NCBI GenBank assembly: GCA_023864145.1
Contig: JAIVER010000043.1
Span: 1 to 8,794 of the forward strand
Direction: 5' to 3'
From: Thiohalomonas sp.
GTDB lineage: Bacteria; Pseudomonadota; Gammaproteobacteria; GRL18
Length of the DNA: 8,794 nt
A model generated the notes under the pieces. It saw only the letters and a list, made by a program, of their open reading frames with translations. It was not told the origin of the DNA and made no database searches. Below, piece after piece: positions 1 through 7,003 of the stretch (position 1 is its first letter; each line of letters starts with the position of its first letter). A program made the translations under genes and the position numbers.

Positions 1-101
1 TTTACCGAGCATTGGAAAATCATTAGATTCTCGAATTAATGATAATTTCCAAGTGTTCGATCCTGCATTTTCAAGTTGATTGGGTATAGTAGCCTATAAC
101 G
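1..101. other. Leading intergenic stretch before bioH
   Basis: No gene is supported here. One forward frame is open from base 2 to a TGA at 77-79 (about 25 residues), but its translation does not resemble the C-terminus of BioF, the usual upstream neighbour of bioH in gammaproteobacteria. It could be the tail of a gene cut by the window edge. TATAGT (85-90) and TATAAC (95-100) look like -10 elements, but neither has a -35 at proper spacing, so I do not call a promoter. Confidence 0.4.
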
Positions 102-911
102 ATGAACATAAGCGAACAATGTTGGGGAAATCATCAAGCAAGTGAACAGATCCTGTTTATTCATGGCTGGGGTATGAACAGCGGTGTCTGGACGGGTATT
201 GCCGAATACCTGGCACAAAACTATCCTGACAAACTGATTCGCTCCGTTGATTTACCCGGTTATGGTCATAGTGCCGATTATTCAATTGCTGAACTGGGTG
301 GTCAATATAACTCTCAGACGCTGGCGAAAAGTCTTGAACCTCTTATACAGGACAAACAAAGCAGAGTCATTGCCTGGTCAATGGGAGGGCTAGTAGCCAT
401 TGAACTACTGAGCAGACTCCTGAGAAAAAAAAGGCAGAATATTGCTCAGCTTATCCTGGTCAGTTCAACTCCGCACTTTGTCCAGGCAGATGACTGGCAA
501 TATGCGGTACAGGCAAAGGTGTTTGAAGAATTCAGCCAGAGTCTGAACAAGGATCATCATGCCACTCTTAAGCGTTTTCTGGCGATTCAGGCACTGGGTA
601 GCCGCACTGCCAGAGAAGATATTAAAACCTTGCAGAAGCAATTGTTTTTACGGGGTGAACCTAGCTCAGAGGCTTTGTCTTATGGTTTACAGATATTATT
701 AACTGAAGATAAAAGACAGCAGTTAAAACAACTCACAGATTGCCCGATCACACTGATCAGCGGCACTAAAGACAGATTAATTGCACATCAGGGTCAAAAG
801 CAGCTGGCTGAGCAGGAAAATATTTCACTTTTCAGTATTCCATTTGCAAGCCATGCACCCTTTATTTCCCACCCTGAAGAATTCAAACAAATTTTGCAAA
901 ACGTTATATAA
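102..911 (+). CDS. bioH: Pimeloyl-[ACP] methyl ester esterase BioH
   Basis: A 269-residue alpha/beta hydrolase that should remove the methyl ester from pimeloyl-ACP methyl ester, ending the BioC-BioH pimelate arm of biotin synthesis in the cytoplasm. Visible family signatures are HGWGMNSGVW (21-30, oxyanion region), DLPGYGHS (50-57), the nucleophile elbow AWSMGG with Ser93, the acid in SGTKD (Asp224), and His251 in the BioH-typical run SHAPFISHPEEF. These match the Ser82/Asp207/His235 triad of E. coli BioH (256 residues). The ATG at 102 has no convincing Shine-Dalgarno, but no better start lies before the HGWG motif. bioC follows after 36 bases. No signal peptide or membrane segment is seen. 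The identification is strong because sequence motifs and the bioC/bioD neighbours agree. Confidence 0.95.
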   Translation: MNISEQCWGNHQASEQILFIHGWGMNSGVWTGIAEYLAQNYPDKLIRSVDLPGYGHSADYSIAELGGQYNSQTLAKSLEPLIQDKQSRVIAWSMGGLVAIELLSRLLRKKRQNIAQLILVSSTPHFVQADDWQYAVQAKVFEEFSQSLNKDHHATLKRFLAIQALGSRTAREDIKTLQKQLFLRGEPSSEALSYGLQILLTEDKRQQLKQLTDCPITLISGTKDRLIAHQGQKQLAEQENISLFSIPFASHAPFISHPEEFKQILQNVI

Positions 912-933
912 TACAGGCAAATTTATCAATCTC

Positions 934-940
934 AGGAAGA
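934..940 (+). promoter_or_regulatory. Ribosome binding site deciding the TTG start of bioC
   Basis: AGGAAGA lies 7 bases before TTG at 948. The next in-frame ATG falls inside the SAM-binding motif, too late to be the start, so this site supports initiation at TTG. Confidence 0.7.
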
Positions 941-947
941 TTATTTT

Positions 948-1895
948 TTGACCAAAACACTGCCTCAGCCTTTTACCAAACAACAGCTAAGAGATTCCTT
1001 CAATAAAGCAGCAGAAACTTATGATGCCTTTGCCATAGTGCAAAGAGAAGTTTGTGAGCGCTTACTTGAACGTCTAGATTATATTAAAGTGGAGCCGCAG
1101 ATGATCCTCGATATCGGTGCAGGCACCGGGCAGGGGACTCAAGGGCTTGCACTTCAATACCCTGATGCGCATATTGTATCAATGGATATTGCAGAAAATA
1201 TGCTGTTGAAAAATAGACAAAAAATACAAACTCAGTCCAGTCTTGCTGAAAAAGTGAAAAACCTCTTTAAAGCAAAACAGAGGTATCAATTTGTCTGCGC
1301 CGATGCTGAACAGCTGTCTTTTTCTGATGCCAGTATGGATATGATTTTTTCCAGTTTAACGATTCAATGGTGTCCTGATCTAACCAGACTCTTTAATGAA
1401 TTTCGTCGGGTGTTAAAACCCGGCGGACTATTGATGTTTACCACCCTTGGAACTGAGACGCTGCATGAGTTAAGAGCCAGCTGGGCTGAAGTCAGTGATA
1501 AGATTCATGTTAATCATTTTGCTGATATGCATGATATTGGTGATGCGCTGTATAATGTACAGGTTGAAAATCCGCTTATGGACAATGAAATCATTGTGCT
1601 CAATTACCAGTCCATCAAGCAGATCCTTGTTGAGCTTAAAGCTGTGGGTGCTCATAATCAAAATACCGGTCGTGAAAAAGCATTGACGGGAAAAAACCGT
1701 CTTCAGGGCATGTATAAAGCCTATGAAAAGTTTCGTACCGAGGAAGGTTATCCCGTGACCTATGAAGTATTGTATGGTCATGCCTGGAATCCCAAAACTC
1801 CACTGCAAAAGACACGGTCCGATGCAAAAGTGCAGCAAACCTCGATTTCACTGGCACAGCTTAAAAGTACCTTAGGCTCACGAGAGCATTCATGA
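948..1895 (+). CDS. bioC: Malonyl-[ACP] O-methyltransferase BioC
   Basis: A 315-residue class I SAM-dependent methyltransferase. BioC methylates the free carboxyl of malonyl-ACP so that fatty acid synthase can extend it to pimeloyl-ACP methyl ester. Seen: the BioC-type N-terminus with SFNKAAETYD (17-26) and QREVCERLL (32-40); SAM motif I LDIGAGTGQGT (54-64); acidic motif VSMD (77-80); the FSSLTIQWCPDL motif (about 134-145); and LKPGG (156-160). The C-terminal YPVTYEVLYGHAWNP (268-282) is typical of the longer gammaproteobacterial BioC, which explains the excess over E. coli BioC (251 residues). The start is TTG at 948, backed by the site at 934-940. The stop overlaps the bioD start as ATGA at 1892-1895, indicating translational coupling. 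Confidence 0.95.
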   Translation: MTKTLPQPFTKQQLRDSFNKAAETYDAFAIVQREVCERLLERLDYIKVEPQMILDIGAGTGQGTQGLALQYPDAHIVSMDIAENMLLKNRQKIQTQSSLAEKVKNLFKAKQRYQFVCADAEQLSFSDASMDMIFSSLTIQWCPDLTRLFNEFRRVLKPGGLLMFTTLGTETLHELRASWAEVSDKIHVNHFADMHDIGDALYNVQVENPLMDNEIIVLNYQSIKQILVELKAVGAHNQNTGREKALTGKNRLQGMYKAYEKFRTEEGYPVTYEVLYGHAWNPKTPLQKTRSDAKVQQTSISLAQLKSTLGSREHS

Positions 1896-2575
1896 AGACT
1901 TACTTCATTACGGCCACAGATACGAATGCCGGTAAAACTTTTGTTTCTACACAACTATTACAGCACTGGAGCCGACAAGGATATAAAACTCTGGGTTTTA
2001 AACCAGTTGCCAGTGGCTGTCAGCAGACAGATAATGGTTTACGCAATGATGATGCACAAAAAATCAGAGCCGCTTCCAGCGTTGCATTGTCTTATACCAG
2101 TATCAACCCTTATACCTTTGAACCAGCCATAGCACCTCATATTGCCGCACAGCAAGAAGGTGTCAGAATTGAGATACAAACAATAGCACAGACTATTTTA
2201 CAGCATCAGGATCAAGCCGAACGCCTGATTGTTGAAGGTGTCGGCGGCTGGCTGGTACCCTTAACTGCACAGGAAACGATGGCTGATCTGGCTGTATTAT
2301 TAAATTTTCCCGCCATATTAATTGTCAATCTGCGTCTGGGCTGTATCAATCAGGCATTATTAACAGCACAGGCGATTGAGCAGACAGGAGTGAAGATTGC
2401 CGGCTGGATTGCCAATAATGCTGTTCCAGAAGCACAAAGAACAATGACTCATCAGGCAGAAAATATTCACAGCATAAAGGAGCGTCTCAATGCCCCTTTA
2501 TTGGGTGTCCTCCCTTATTTATCCGAGACGGAATCGAACAATAATAAACACTTTGCTGATTATATTGATATGTAA
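1892..2575 (+). CDS. bioD: ATP-dependent dethiobiotin synthetase BioD
   Basis: A 227-residue P-loop enzyme that closes the ureido ring of 7,8-diaminopelargonic acid with CO2 and ATP to give dethiobiotin, the penultimate step of biotin synthesis. Seen: the variant P-loop TDTNAGKT (9-16), GFKPVASG (35-42) with the catalytic Lys37, NDDA with Asp54, VEGVGGW (114-120) with Glu115 for Mg/ATP, LGCINQALLT (149-158), the adenine-site GWIANN (171-176), and APLLGVLPYL (201-210). Length matches the family (E. coli BioD about 225). It starts inside the bioC stop codon (ATGA overlap), with only a weak purine-rich GAGAG upstream, so its translation probably depends on bioC. The operon appears to end here, but I see no convincing terminator in the following 200 bases. 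Confidence 0.96.
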   Translation: MKTYFITATDTNAGKTFVSTQLLQHWSRQGYKTLGFKPVASGCQQTDNGLRNDDAQKIRAASSVALSYTSINPYTFEPAIAPHIAAQQEGVRIEIQTIAQTILQHQDQAERLIVEGVGGWLVPLTAQETMADLAVLLNFPAILIVNLRLGCINQALLTAQAIEQTGVKIAGWIANNAVPEAQRTMTHQAENIHSIKERLNAPLLGVLPYLSETESNNNKHFADYIDM

Positions 2576-2613
2576 AAATCTCTCCTTTGAGATAAAAGAG
2601 AAATGACCTGCAG

Positions 2614-2641
2614 TTGTATTAAAGTCTAACTTTACTATACT
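2614..2641 (+). promoter_or_regulatory. Candidate sigma70 promoter for the 2777 gene and the fnr-like gene
   Basis: TTGTAT (2614-2619), a 16-base spacer, then TATACT (2636-2641). The -10 matches 5 of 6 consensus bases; the -35 only 3 of 6. It lies in the 201-base gap after bioD, about 135 bases before the next start codon. I found no FNR-like box in this gap. Weak, position-supported candidate only. Confidence 0.3.
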
Positions 2642-2776
2642 GAGGTTCTTTTTTTGTAACTATTTATTAGCGTTTATATCTAAATGACGTTTGTTAAGCC
2701 TATGGTCACTTATTTTTGTTAACAATGGGCTGAGTAATTGCCTTTTTCATCCTTTAATAAGAGATTCGGAGTTCCT

Positions 2777-3472
2777 ATGTTTAAGCCTGTAACATTAATC
2801 ATCGTTTTAGTTCTCTTTCTATCAGGTTATTGGTTTTACAATAGCATGGTGACACCTCAGGGTGATGGTACGGTCAGAGTAAAAAATTTGCCCTGGCAAA
2901 TTACGGTGATTGATGATCATACTCTGCATGTGTTTGATCTGGATGTCGGTAAGGCAACACTTGGGGACGCCGTTAATATATTAAAAAGTGAATATAATCT
3001 GGCCTGGTTTGAAAATCAGGATGACAGCATCAGCCTTGAAGCTTATTTTATACGTGTCAGTATGTCCGGACTAAGAGCTAAAGTACTTCTGGAGCTGGAT
3101 GCTGAAGGGTTGGATATCGACTATCTGAAAAAAAACTCAGGTAAACCAGAAATTCAGACATCACGTACCATAAAATATCCGCTGGATGATTTAGTACAAG
3201 AATTAGATAATCGTGTGATCCATTCACTGACCTATATACCTAAAGCAAATGTGGATGCTGAATTGTTCAAAAGTCGATTTGGTCAGGCAGAAGAAACAAT
3301 AAAGCTGGATAAAAATACCGAATTCTGGCTTTATCCGCAAAAAGGTCTGGTCATACAGATTAGCCAGAAAGGCAAAGAAGTCCTGCAATATGTACCTCTG
3401 GCTGATTTTGAACGCTTAAGAAAAAGTGTTCAGGATACCGTTGAGCATGAAAAAAAGCAGCAAGCAGAATAA
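2777..3472 (+). CDS. Uncharacterised single-span membrane-anchored protein
   Basis: I do not recognise a named family. The 231-residue product has one hydrophobic segment (about residues 4-21) after a short FKP start, consistent with an uncleaved anchor and a soluble body that would be periplasmic. The body opens with LPWQITVIDDHTLHVFDL (38-55) and GKATLGDAV (58-66), and ends in a charged helix rich in Glu, Lys and Gln (about 210-231). There are no cysteines, so no heme-binding or Fe-S motif. A longer reading from TTG at 2738 is possible, but ATG at 2777 has GGAG (2768-2771) 5 bases upstream and puts the anchor at the N-terminus, so I prefer it. It ends 4 bases before the fnr-like ATG and is probably co-transcribed with it, suggesting, without proving, a link to redox or respiration control. 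Coding status is secure; function is unknown. Confidence 0.8.
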   Translation: MFKPVTLIIVLVLFLSGYWFYNSMVTPQGDGTVRVKNLPWQITVIDDHTLHVFDLDVGKATLGDAVNILKSEYNLAWFENQDDSISLEAYFIRVSMSGLRAKVLLELDAEGLDIDYLKKNSGKPEIQTSRTIKYPLDDLVQELDNRVIHSLTYIPKANVDAELFKSRFGQAEETIKLDKNTEFWLYPQKGLVIQISQKGKEVLQYVPLADFERLRKSVQDTVEHEKKQQAE

Positions 3473-3476
3473 CTTC

Positions 3477-3668
3477 ATGAATGACTCAGAAAATCAGCCT
3501 GAAGCAAAACAGAGCAGAATAAAAACTGTCTGCAAGTCTGAACCTGATTATGTAGAATGCGATGCCTGTCGTTTATCACTACTATGTTCACCGGTAACAG
3601 TAGGGGATCATACCTATGATTTTACCGGGAAAATGGTTAATCGCAGGCATTTTTTTAAACCTGGATAA
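3477..3668 (+). CDS. N-terminal cluster-binding fragment of the split FNR-like gene
   Basis: The first 63 residues, ending at TAA 3666-3668. It carries Cys19, Cys28, Cys31 and Cys37 and the start of the beta barrel, but no dimer helix and no DNA-binding domain, so it cannot act as a regulator alone. If the stop is real it is probably a short unstable peptide whose translation delivers ribosomes to the next ATG. Confidence 0.45.
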   Translation: MNDSENQPEAKQSRIKTVCKSEPDYVECDACRLSLLCSPVTVGDHTYDFTGKMVNRRHFFKPG

Positions 3669-4247
3669 ATGATTTTTAAGCAGGGAGAAAAAGCCGAATT
3701 AATTTTTGCCATTTCTGGAGGCTCACTAAAACTCATTGCTCATGTTAAAGACAGCGATAGAGTCATTGATTTTCGTATTCCAGGTGAATTGATTGATGTC
3801 TTCTCCTTAAATGAAGGCCATTATGCCTATAGTGCACAGGCTCTGGAAGACATTTATTTATGTGAAATTGGTAAAGAAACCCTGAATGATATTGTTTCAC
3901 AAATTCCTGAGGTTCAGGGACGTTTGATGAAGCTGGTCAGTCAGGAGCTGATTAATATCCAAAAATCATCCATCTTAATGCGTGGCAATATTAATTCCGA
4001 AGAAAAAATAGCGGCTTTTATTCTCAATCTGGCCTGGCGCTATCAAAACAGTGGTTATTCCAGTCGCAAGTTTAAATTAAATATGACTCGTACTGATATT
4101 GCCGATTTCCCTGGCTTCTCCAAAGAGTCAGTGATCCGCTTATTTAAGAAATTACAACAAAGAAAGTTTATTCAATTTGAAGGCAAAAATGTCAATATTA
4201 TTGATGTTGAAGTTTTACAGGATTTTGTTGGTATTAAACTGATTTAG
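3669..4247 (+). CDS. Possible restart product: FNR-like regulator lacking the N-terminal cysteines
   Basis: A 192-residue frame that opens with ATG immediately after the TAA at 3666-3668. It has most of the sensor beta barrel, the lone Cys equivalent to E. coli Cys122, the long dimer helix and the full helix-turn-helix, but not the three clustered N-terminal cysteines, so it could not hold a normal [4Fe-4S] cluster. It has no proper Shine-Dalgarno (only GGA at 3663-3665, too close), so expression would need termination-reinitiation. Automated annotation would probably call this a Crp/Fnr family regulator. In my hand alignment, Ile replaces the residue equivalent to E. coli FNR Asp154 in the dimer helix. 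Whether it is made is unknown. Confidence 0.5.
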   Translation: MIFKQGEKAELIFAISGGSLKLIAHVKDSDRVIDFRIPGELIDVFSLNEGHYAYSAQALEDIYLCEIGKETLNDIVSQIPEVQGRLMKLVSQELINIQKSSILMRGNINSEEKIAAFILNLAWRYQNSGYSSRKFKLNMTRTDIADFPGFSKESVIRLFKKLQQRKFIQFEGKNVNIIDVEVLQDFVGIKLI

Positions 4248-4332
4248 TATCCAAACTTAAAACCCTCATATCATAACTGCTGCACTTTAATTCCCTTACA
4301 AAAAATAGGTTAAATCACACAATTAAAGAAAT

Positions 4333-4360
4333 TTTACATAAAAATTGAACTTTTTAAAAT
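4333..4360 (+). promoter_or_regulatory. Candidate sigma70 promoter upstream of ccoN
   Basis: TTTACA (4333-4338), 16-base spacer, TAAAAT (4355-4360); each hexamer matches 5 of 6 consensus bases. It would start RNA near 4367, leaving a leader of about 230 bases that includes the FNR-like box. The surrounding AT-richness makes chance matches common. Confidence 0.35.
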
Positions 4361-4457
4361 TACATAAAAAACAAATAAAAACTAAGGGTTAATATGCATA
4401 CTAAGGTTTGCTTTATGATTAATAGTGTCATATGCCGCCTTTTTATATTAGAAATCG

Positions 4458-4471
4458 TTGATACTTATCTA
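4458..4471 (+). promoter_or_regulatory. FNR/ANR-like box upstream of ccoN
   Basis: TTGAT-ACTT-ATCTA matches the TTGATnnnnATCAA consensus at 9 of 10 specified bases. It is centred at 4464.5, about 134 bases before the ccoN ATG. cbb3 operons are classic FNR/ANR targets. A class II start would fall near 4506, but the matching -10 position (4494-4499, CAGAAG) is poor (3 of 6), so the exact promoter is unresolved. Confidence 0.55.
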
Positions 4472-4588
4472 GAAAAAAGGCAAAATACCACCACAGAAGT
4501 TTCTTTGGGTGTTGTTGGCCGTAAAATAAGAGCTTCTGTAAAATTTTTTGGTCTTTTTTTTTAATAAAAGTTTGTAATAAATAATTGT

Positions 4589-4592
4589 GGAG
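4589..4592 (+). promoter_or_regulatory. Ribosome binding site deciding the ccoN start
   Basis: GGAG lies 6 bases before ATG 4599. The upstream in-frame GTG at 4587 overlaps this site and has no Shine-Dalgarno of its own, so ATG 4599 is preferred. Confidence 0.65.
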
Positions 4593-4598
4593 AACAGT

Positions 4599-6035
4599 AT
4601 GGAAGAAGCTGCAGCGGAGCAGAAGTATAACTTCGACGTTGTTCGCTGGTTTGCCGTAATGACCGCCGTCTACTTAGTAGCTGGTGCGTTAGTTGGGGTA
4701 TATATTGCCTCAGAATTGGCCTGGCCGGTACTCAACTTTGACAGTCCTTATTTATCATTTGGTCGTCTAAGACCCTTACACACCAATGCGGTAATTTTCG
4801 CTTATGCTGGGTGTATCTTAATGGCAACCGCCTTTTATACCGTACAGCGTACCTGTGGTGTAAGATTGTGGAGCGATAAAATGGCATGGTTCACCTTTAT
4901 TGGCTGGAACCTTATTATTCTCTCTGCTGTCATCACTCTTCCTTTAGGTATCACTCAGTCTAAAGAGTATGCTGAGCTGGAATGGCCGATTGACCTTGCA
5001 ATCGCAGTGGTCTGGTTATCATTCATGTTCAACTTTATGATGACTATTGCTACACGTAAGACATCACATATTTACGTTTCTAACTGGTTCTTCATGGGAA
5101 TGATGATTATGATCACCATTCTTCATGTGGTCAACAGTGCGGCAATCCCAGTAGGTGCTTTCAAATCTTATTCTGCTTACTCTGGTGTTCAGGATGCTAT
5201 GATTCAGTGGTGGTGGGGACATAACGCAGTTGGTTTCTATCTGACAGCCGGCTTCCTGGGTATTATGTACTACTTTGTTCCAAAGCAGGCTAATCGTCCT
5301 GTCTTCTCTTATCGTTTATCTGTTATTCACTTCTGGGCTTTAATGTTTGGTTATGTATGGTTAGGTGCTCACCACCTTCAATATACAGCGCTTCCAGACT
5401 GGACAGGTTCTTTAGGTGCTGCCGTATCAATTGCCATGGTCATCCCATCATGGGGTGGTGCTGTTAACGGTATGATGACTTTATCAGGTGCATGGGATAA
5501 ATTACGTAATGACTATGTATTACGTTTCTTAATCATGTCCTTAGCATTCTATGCAATGTCTACTTTTGAAGGTCCAATTATGTCAATTAAGACAGTTAAC
5601 GCACTGTCTCACTATACTGACTGGACAATTGGTCACGTACACTCCGGTGCATTAGGCTGGGTTGCTATGGTTGGTATTGGTGCCTTGTATCACATGATGC
5701 CAAAGATTTTCCACACACCTATGTATTCTCAGGCATTAATCAATATGCACTTCTGGACTGCCACTATTGGTACCGTAATCTACGTTGTTGCCATGTGGGT
5801 ATCTGGAATCATGCAGGGTCTGATGTGGCGTGCTTATGATGATTATGGAACACTGGCTTACACCTTTGCAGAAAGTGTGGAAGCAATGCATCCATATTAC
5901 GCAATGCGTGCAATCGGTGGCGGTATCTTCCTGCTGGGTGCAGTAATTATGCTGTTTAACATCATCATGACTGTCCTGAAAGCTAAAAATGCAGGTTTAG
6001 TTAAAGCGGCAAAAACTGCTGCTGTAGCGGCGTAA
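4599..6035 (+). CDS. ccoN: cbb3-type cytochrome c oxidase subunit I CcoN
   Basis: The catalytic subunit of the high-affinity terminal oxidase that reduces O2 to water and pumps protons in the inner membrane. At 478 residues it matches known CcoN (P. stutzeri about 474). Numbering from ATG 4599, all metal ligands are visible: His61 in LRPLHTNAV and His348 for low-spin heme b, His208 in WWGHNAVGF plus His258/His259 in GAHHLQY for CuB, Tyr252 (the cbb3-type cross-linked tyrosine, in GYVWLGAHH), and His346 in [12 protein letters not shown] for heme b3. The sequence is a succession of hydrophobic segments, as expected for the 12-span fold. A Lys/Ala-rich cytoplasmic tail ends the protein. ccoO follows after 13 bases with a perfect AGGAGG. 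The gene leads the ccoNOQP operon and has an FNR-like box upstream. Confidence 0.97.
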   Translation: MEEAAAEQKYNFDVVRWFAVMTAVYLVAGALVGVYIASELAWPVLNFDSPYLSFGRLRPLHTNAVIFAYAGCILMATAFYTVQRTCGVRLWSDKMAWFTFIGWNLIILSAVITLPLGITQSKEYAELEWPIDLAIAVVWLSFMFNFMMTIATRKTSHIYVSNWFFMGMMIMITILHVVNSAAIPVGAFKSYSAYSGVQDAMIQWWWGHNAVGFYLTAGFLGIMYYFVPKQANRPVFSYRLSVIHFWALMFGYVWLGAHHLQYTALPDWTGSLGAAVSIAMVIPSWGGAVNGMMTLSGAWDKLRNDYVLRFLIMSLAFYAMSTFEGPIMSIKTVNALSHYTDWTIGHVHSGALGWVAMVGIGALYHMMPKIFHTPMYSQALINMHFWTATIGTVIYVVAMWVSGIMQGLMWRAYDDYGTLAYTFAESVEAMHPYYAMRAIGGGIFLLGAVIMLFNIIMTVLKAKNAGLVKAAKTAAVAA

Positions 6036-6048
6036 GGAGGAATTACCT

Positions 6049-6771
6049 ATGTCAAATACAAAAGCGTCGGAAAATACACAATTAGTAGGTTTGCAGGACA
6101 GAGCAGAACGTAATGTCTGGCTGTTTGCTTTTTTAACCTTCCTTACGGTCTCAGTTGCGGGCTTAGTGGAAATTGTGCCTTTGTTCTATCTCGATAGTGC
6201 ATTACCCGCTAAAAATATTCCAGGCGTAGTCTGGGACAGAGGCGATAAGTCTATGGATGACTGGAAAGAAGGCGATGGTGTTCGCCCTCTGAAGCCGCTT
6301 GAATTAGCAGGACGTGACATCTATCAACGTGAAGGCTGTTATTTGTGTCACTCACAAATGATTCGTCCTTTCCGTGATGAGAAAGAACGTTATGGTCATT
6401 ATTCACTGGCTTCTGAGTCAATGTATGACCACCCGTTTCAGTGGGGTTCAAAGCGTACAGGACCTGATATTGCACGTTTAGGCGGCAAATATTCAGATGA
6501 ATGGCATATTGCACATTTAATTGCTCCTCGTTCTGTTGTGCCTGAGTCTGTTATGCCGAACTATCCATGGTTTATGGAGGATACGGTTGATGGTGAAGAA
6601 ATTAAAGCACATATGCGTGCTTTAAGAATTGTGGGTGTTCCCTATACTGATGCGGATATCGAAAGCGCCGCTGCCATTACAGGTAAAACTGAAATGGACG
6701 CAATGGTTGCCTATCTGCAGGTACTAGGAACAATGATTAAATTCCAGGAAGGAGTAGAGTACCGTGAGTAA
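6049..6771 (+). CDS. ccoO: cbb3-type oxidase monoheme subunit CcoO
   Basis: The 240-residue monoheme cytochrome c subunit that passes electrons from CcoP toward CcoN. It has an N-terminal membrane anchor (about 23-48, ending VEIVPLF), a heme c site CYLCH (97-101) followed by the CcoO hallmark [15 protein letters not shown], and Met169 in SVMPNYPW as likely axial ligand. The start is set by AAGGAGG (6034-6040), 8 bases before the ATG. It is longer than many CcoO (about 200-210): roughly 16-18 extra residues, rich in Asp, Gly and Trp, sit between the anchor and PLELAGRD (83-90). The last codons overlap ccoQ by 8 bases, so the two are coupled. Confidence 0.96.
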   Translation: MSNTKASENTQLVGLQDRAERNVWLFAFLTFLTVSVAGLVEIVPLFYLDSALPAKNIPGVVWDRGDKSMDDWKEGDGVRPLKPLELAGRDIYQREGCYLCHSQMIRPFRDEKERYGHYSLASESMYDHPFQWGSKRTGPDIARLGGKYSDEWHIAHLIAPRSVVPESVMPNYPWFMEDTVDGEEIKAHMRALRIVGVPYTDADIESAAAITGKTEMDAMVAYLQVLGTMIKFQEGVEYRE

Positions 6772-7003
6772 TGACTCTTCTACAGCAACAACAGAAGGAA
6801 GTACTCAAGGTTTTTTTTACACTGACTGGAGTGCAATGACATCACATGATTGGGCAGGACTGATTATTACATCAGTGACCTTTGTCCTCATGGTCATTGC
6901 TTACTTCTACGTTTTTCGTTCAAAAAATAAGGATAAATTAGAAGCACAAAAATATATGCTTATGGACGATGAACCCACAACTACGGATACGGAGAAAAAA
7001 TAA
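6764..7003 (+). CDS. ccoQ: cbb3-type oxidase small subunit CcoQ/FixQ
   Basis: A 79-residue single-span protein. CcoQ is a non-catalytic subunit that stabilises the cbb3 complex, notably the CcoP association. It has a polar Ser/Thr-rich N-terminus, a membrane helix at about 31-51 ([10 protein letters not shown] to YFYVF), then the basic [17 protein letters not shown] run, a pattern common after the helix in CcoQ, and an acidic tail. It starts at GTG 6764 inside the ccoO end, with AAGGAG (6749-6754) 9 bases upstream. Its TAA shares one base with the ccoP ATG (TAATG at 7001-7005). Family assignment rests on position, size and the post-helix motif. Confidence 0.92.
   Translation: MSNDSSTATTEGSTQGFFYTDWSAMTSHDWAGLIITSVTFVLMVIAYFYVFRSKNKDKLEAQKYMLMDDEPTTTDTEKK

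Larger units (their letters stand above)
3477..4247 (+). pseudogene. fnr: FNR/ANR-family oxygen-responsive regulator, interrupted by in-frame TAA at codon 64
   Basis: Read through the stop, this is a 255-residue FNR homologue (E. coli FNR 250). FNR holds a [4Fe-4S] cluster that promotes dimerisation and DNA binding without oxygen. Seen: cluster cysteines Cys28, Cys31 and Cys37 in the FNR spacing C-x2-C-x5-C, with a further Cys19; the fourth ligand Cys129 in LCEIGKETL, matching E. coli Cys122; a cyclic-nucleotide-type beta barrel; a dimer helix; and a helix-turn-helix with recognition helix SKESVIRLF. Codon 64 (3666-3668) is TAA in PG*MIFKQGE, where E. coli has KGQTLFKAGD, so a Gln CAA codon has most simply become TAA. 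Both sides stay in the same frame and remain well conserved, so the damage is recent, a sequence error, or tolerated. The ATG at 3477 lies 4 bases after the upstream stop; ATG at 3447 is an alternative, and neither has a strong ribosome binding site. Confidence 0.85.
4248..4598. other. AT-rich regulatory gap between fnr-like gene and ccoN
   Basis: These 351 bases hold no convincing gene. They contain a sigma70-like promoter (4333-4360), an 11-base direct repeat TTACATAAAAA at 4334-4344 and 4360-4370, an FNR-like box (4458-4471) and a T-rich run (about 4542-4562) without a stem. I see no intrinsic terminator after the fnr-like gene, so some read-through into ccoN is possible. Confidence 0.6.

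Noticed and set aside
75..88. FNR-like box TTGAT-TGGG-TATAG before bioH
   Set aside because: The second half matches ATCAA poorly, and biotin synthesis is not an expected FNR target.
1470..1857. Open frames on the minus strand inside bioC
   Set aside because: Shadows of a clearly conserved methyltransferase; no ribosome binding site or protein-like motif.
2578..2601. Possible terminator after bioD (TCTCCTTT against AAAAGAGA, loop GAGAT)
   Set aside because: The stem is short, AT-rich and has a mismatch, and no T-run follows it; not good enough to call.
2690..2725. Repeated TTTGTTAA (2690-2697 and 2715-2722) and palindrome TTGTTAACAA (2716-2725)
   Set aside because: Short matches in AT-rich DNA with no known operator pattern; they do not fit the FNR consensus.
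4587..4589. GTG start of ccoN giving four more residues
   Set aside because: The GTG overlaps the GGAG that serves ATG 4599 and has no binding site of its own; metal-ligand numbering also fits ATG 4599 well.
6251..6514. 87-residue minus-strand frame inside ccoO
   Set aside because: Antisense to the conserved heme region of ccoO; no independent support.
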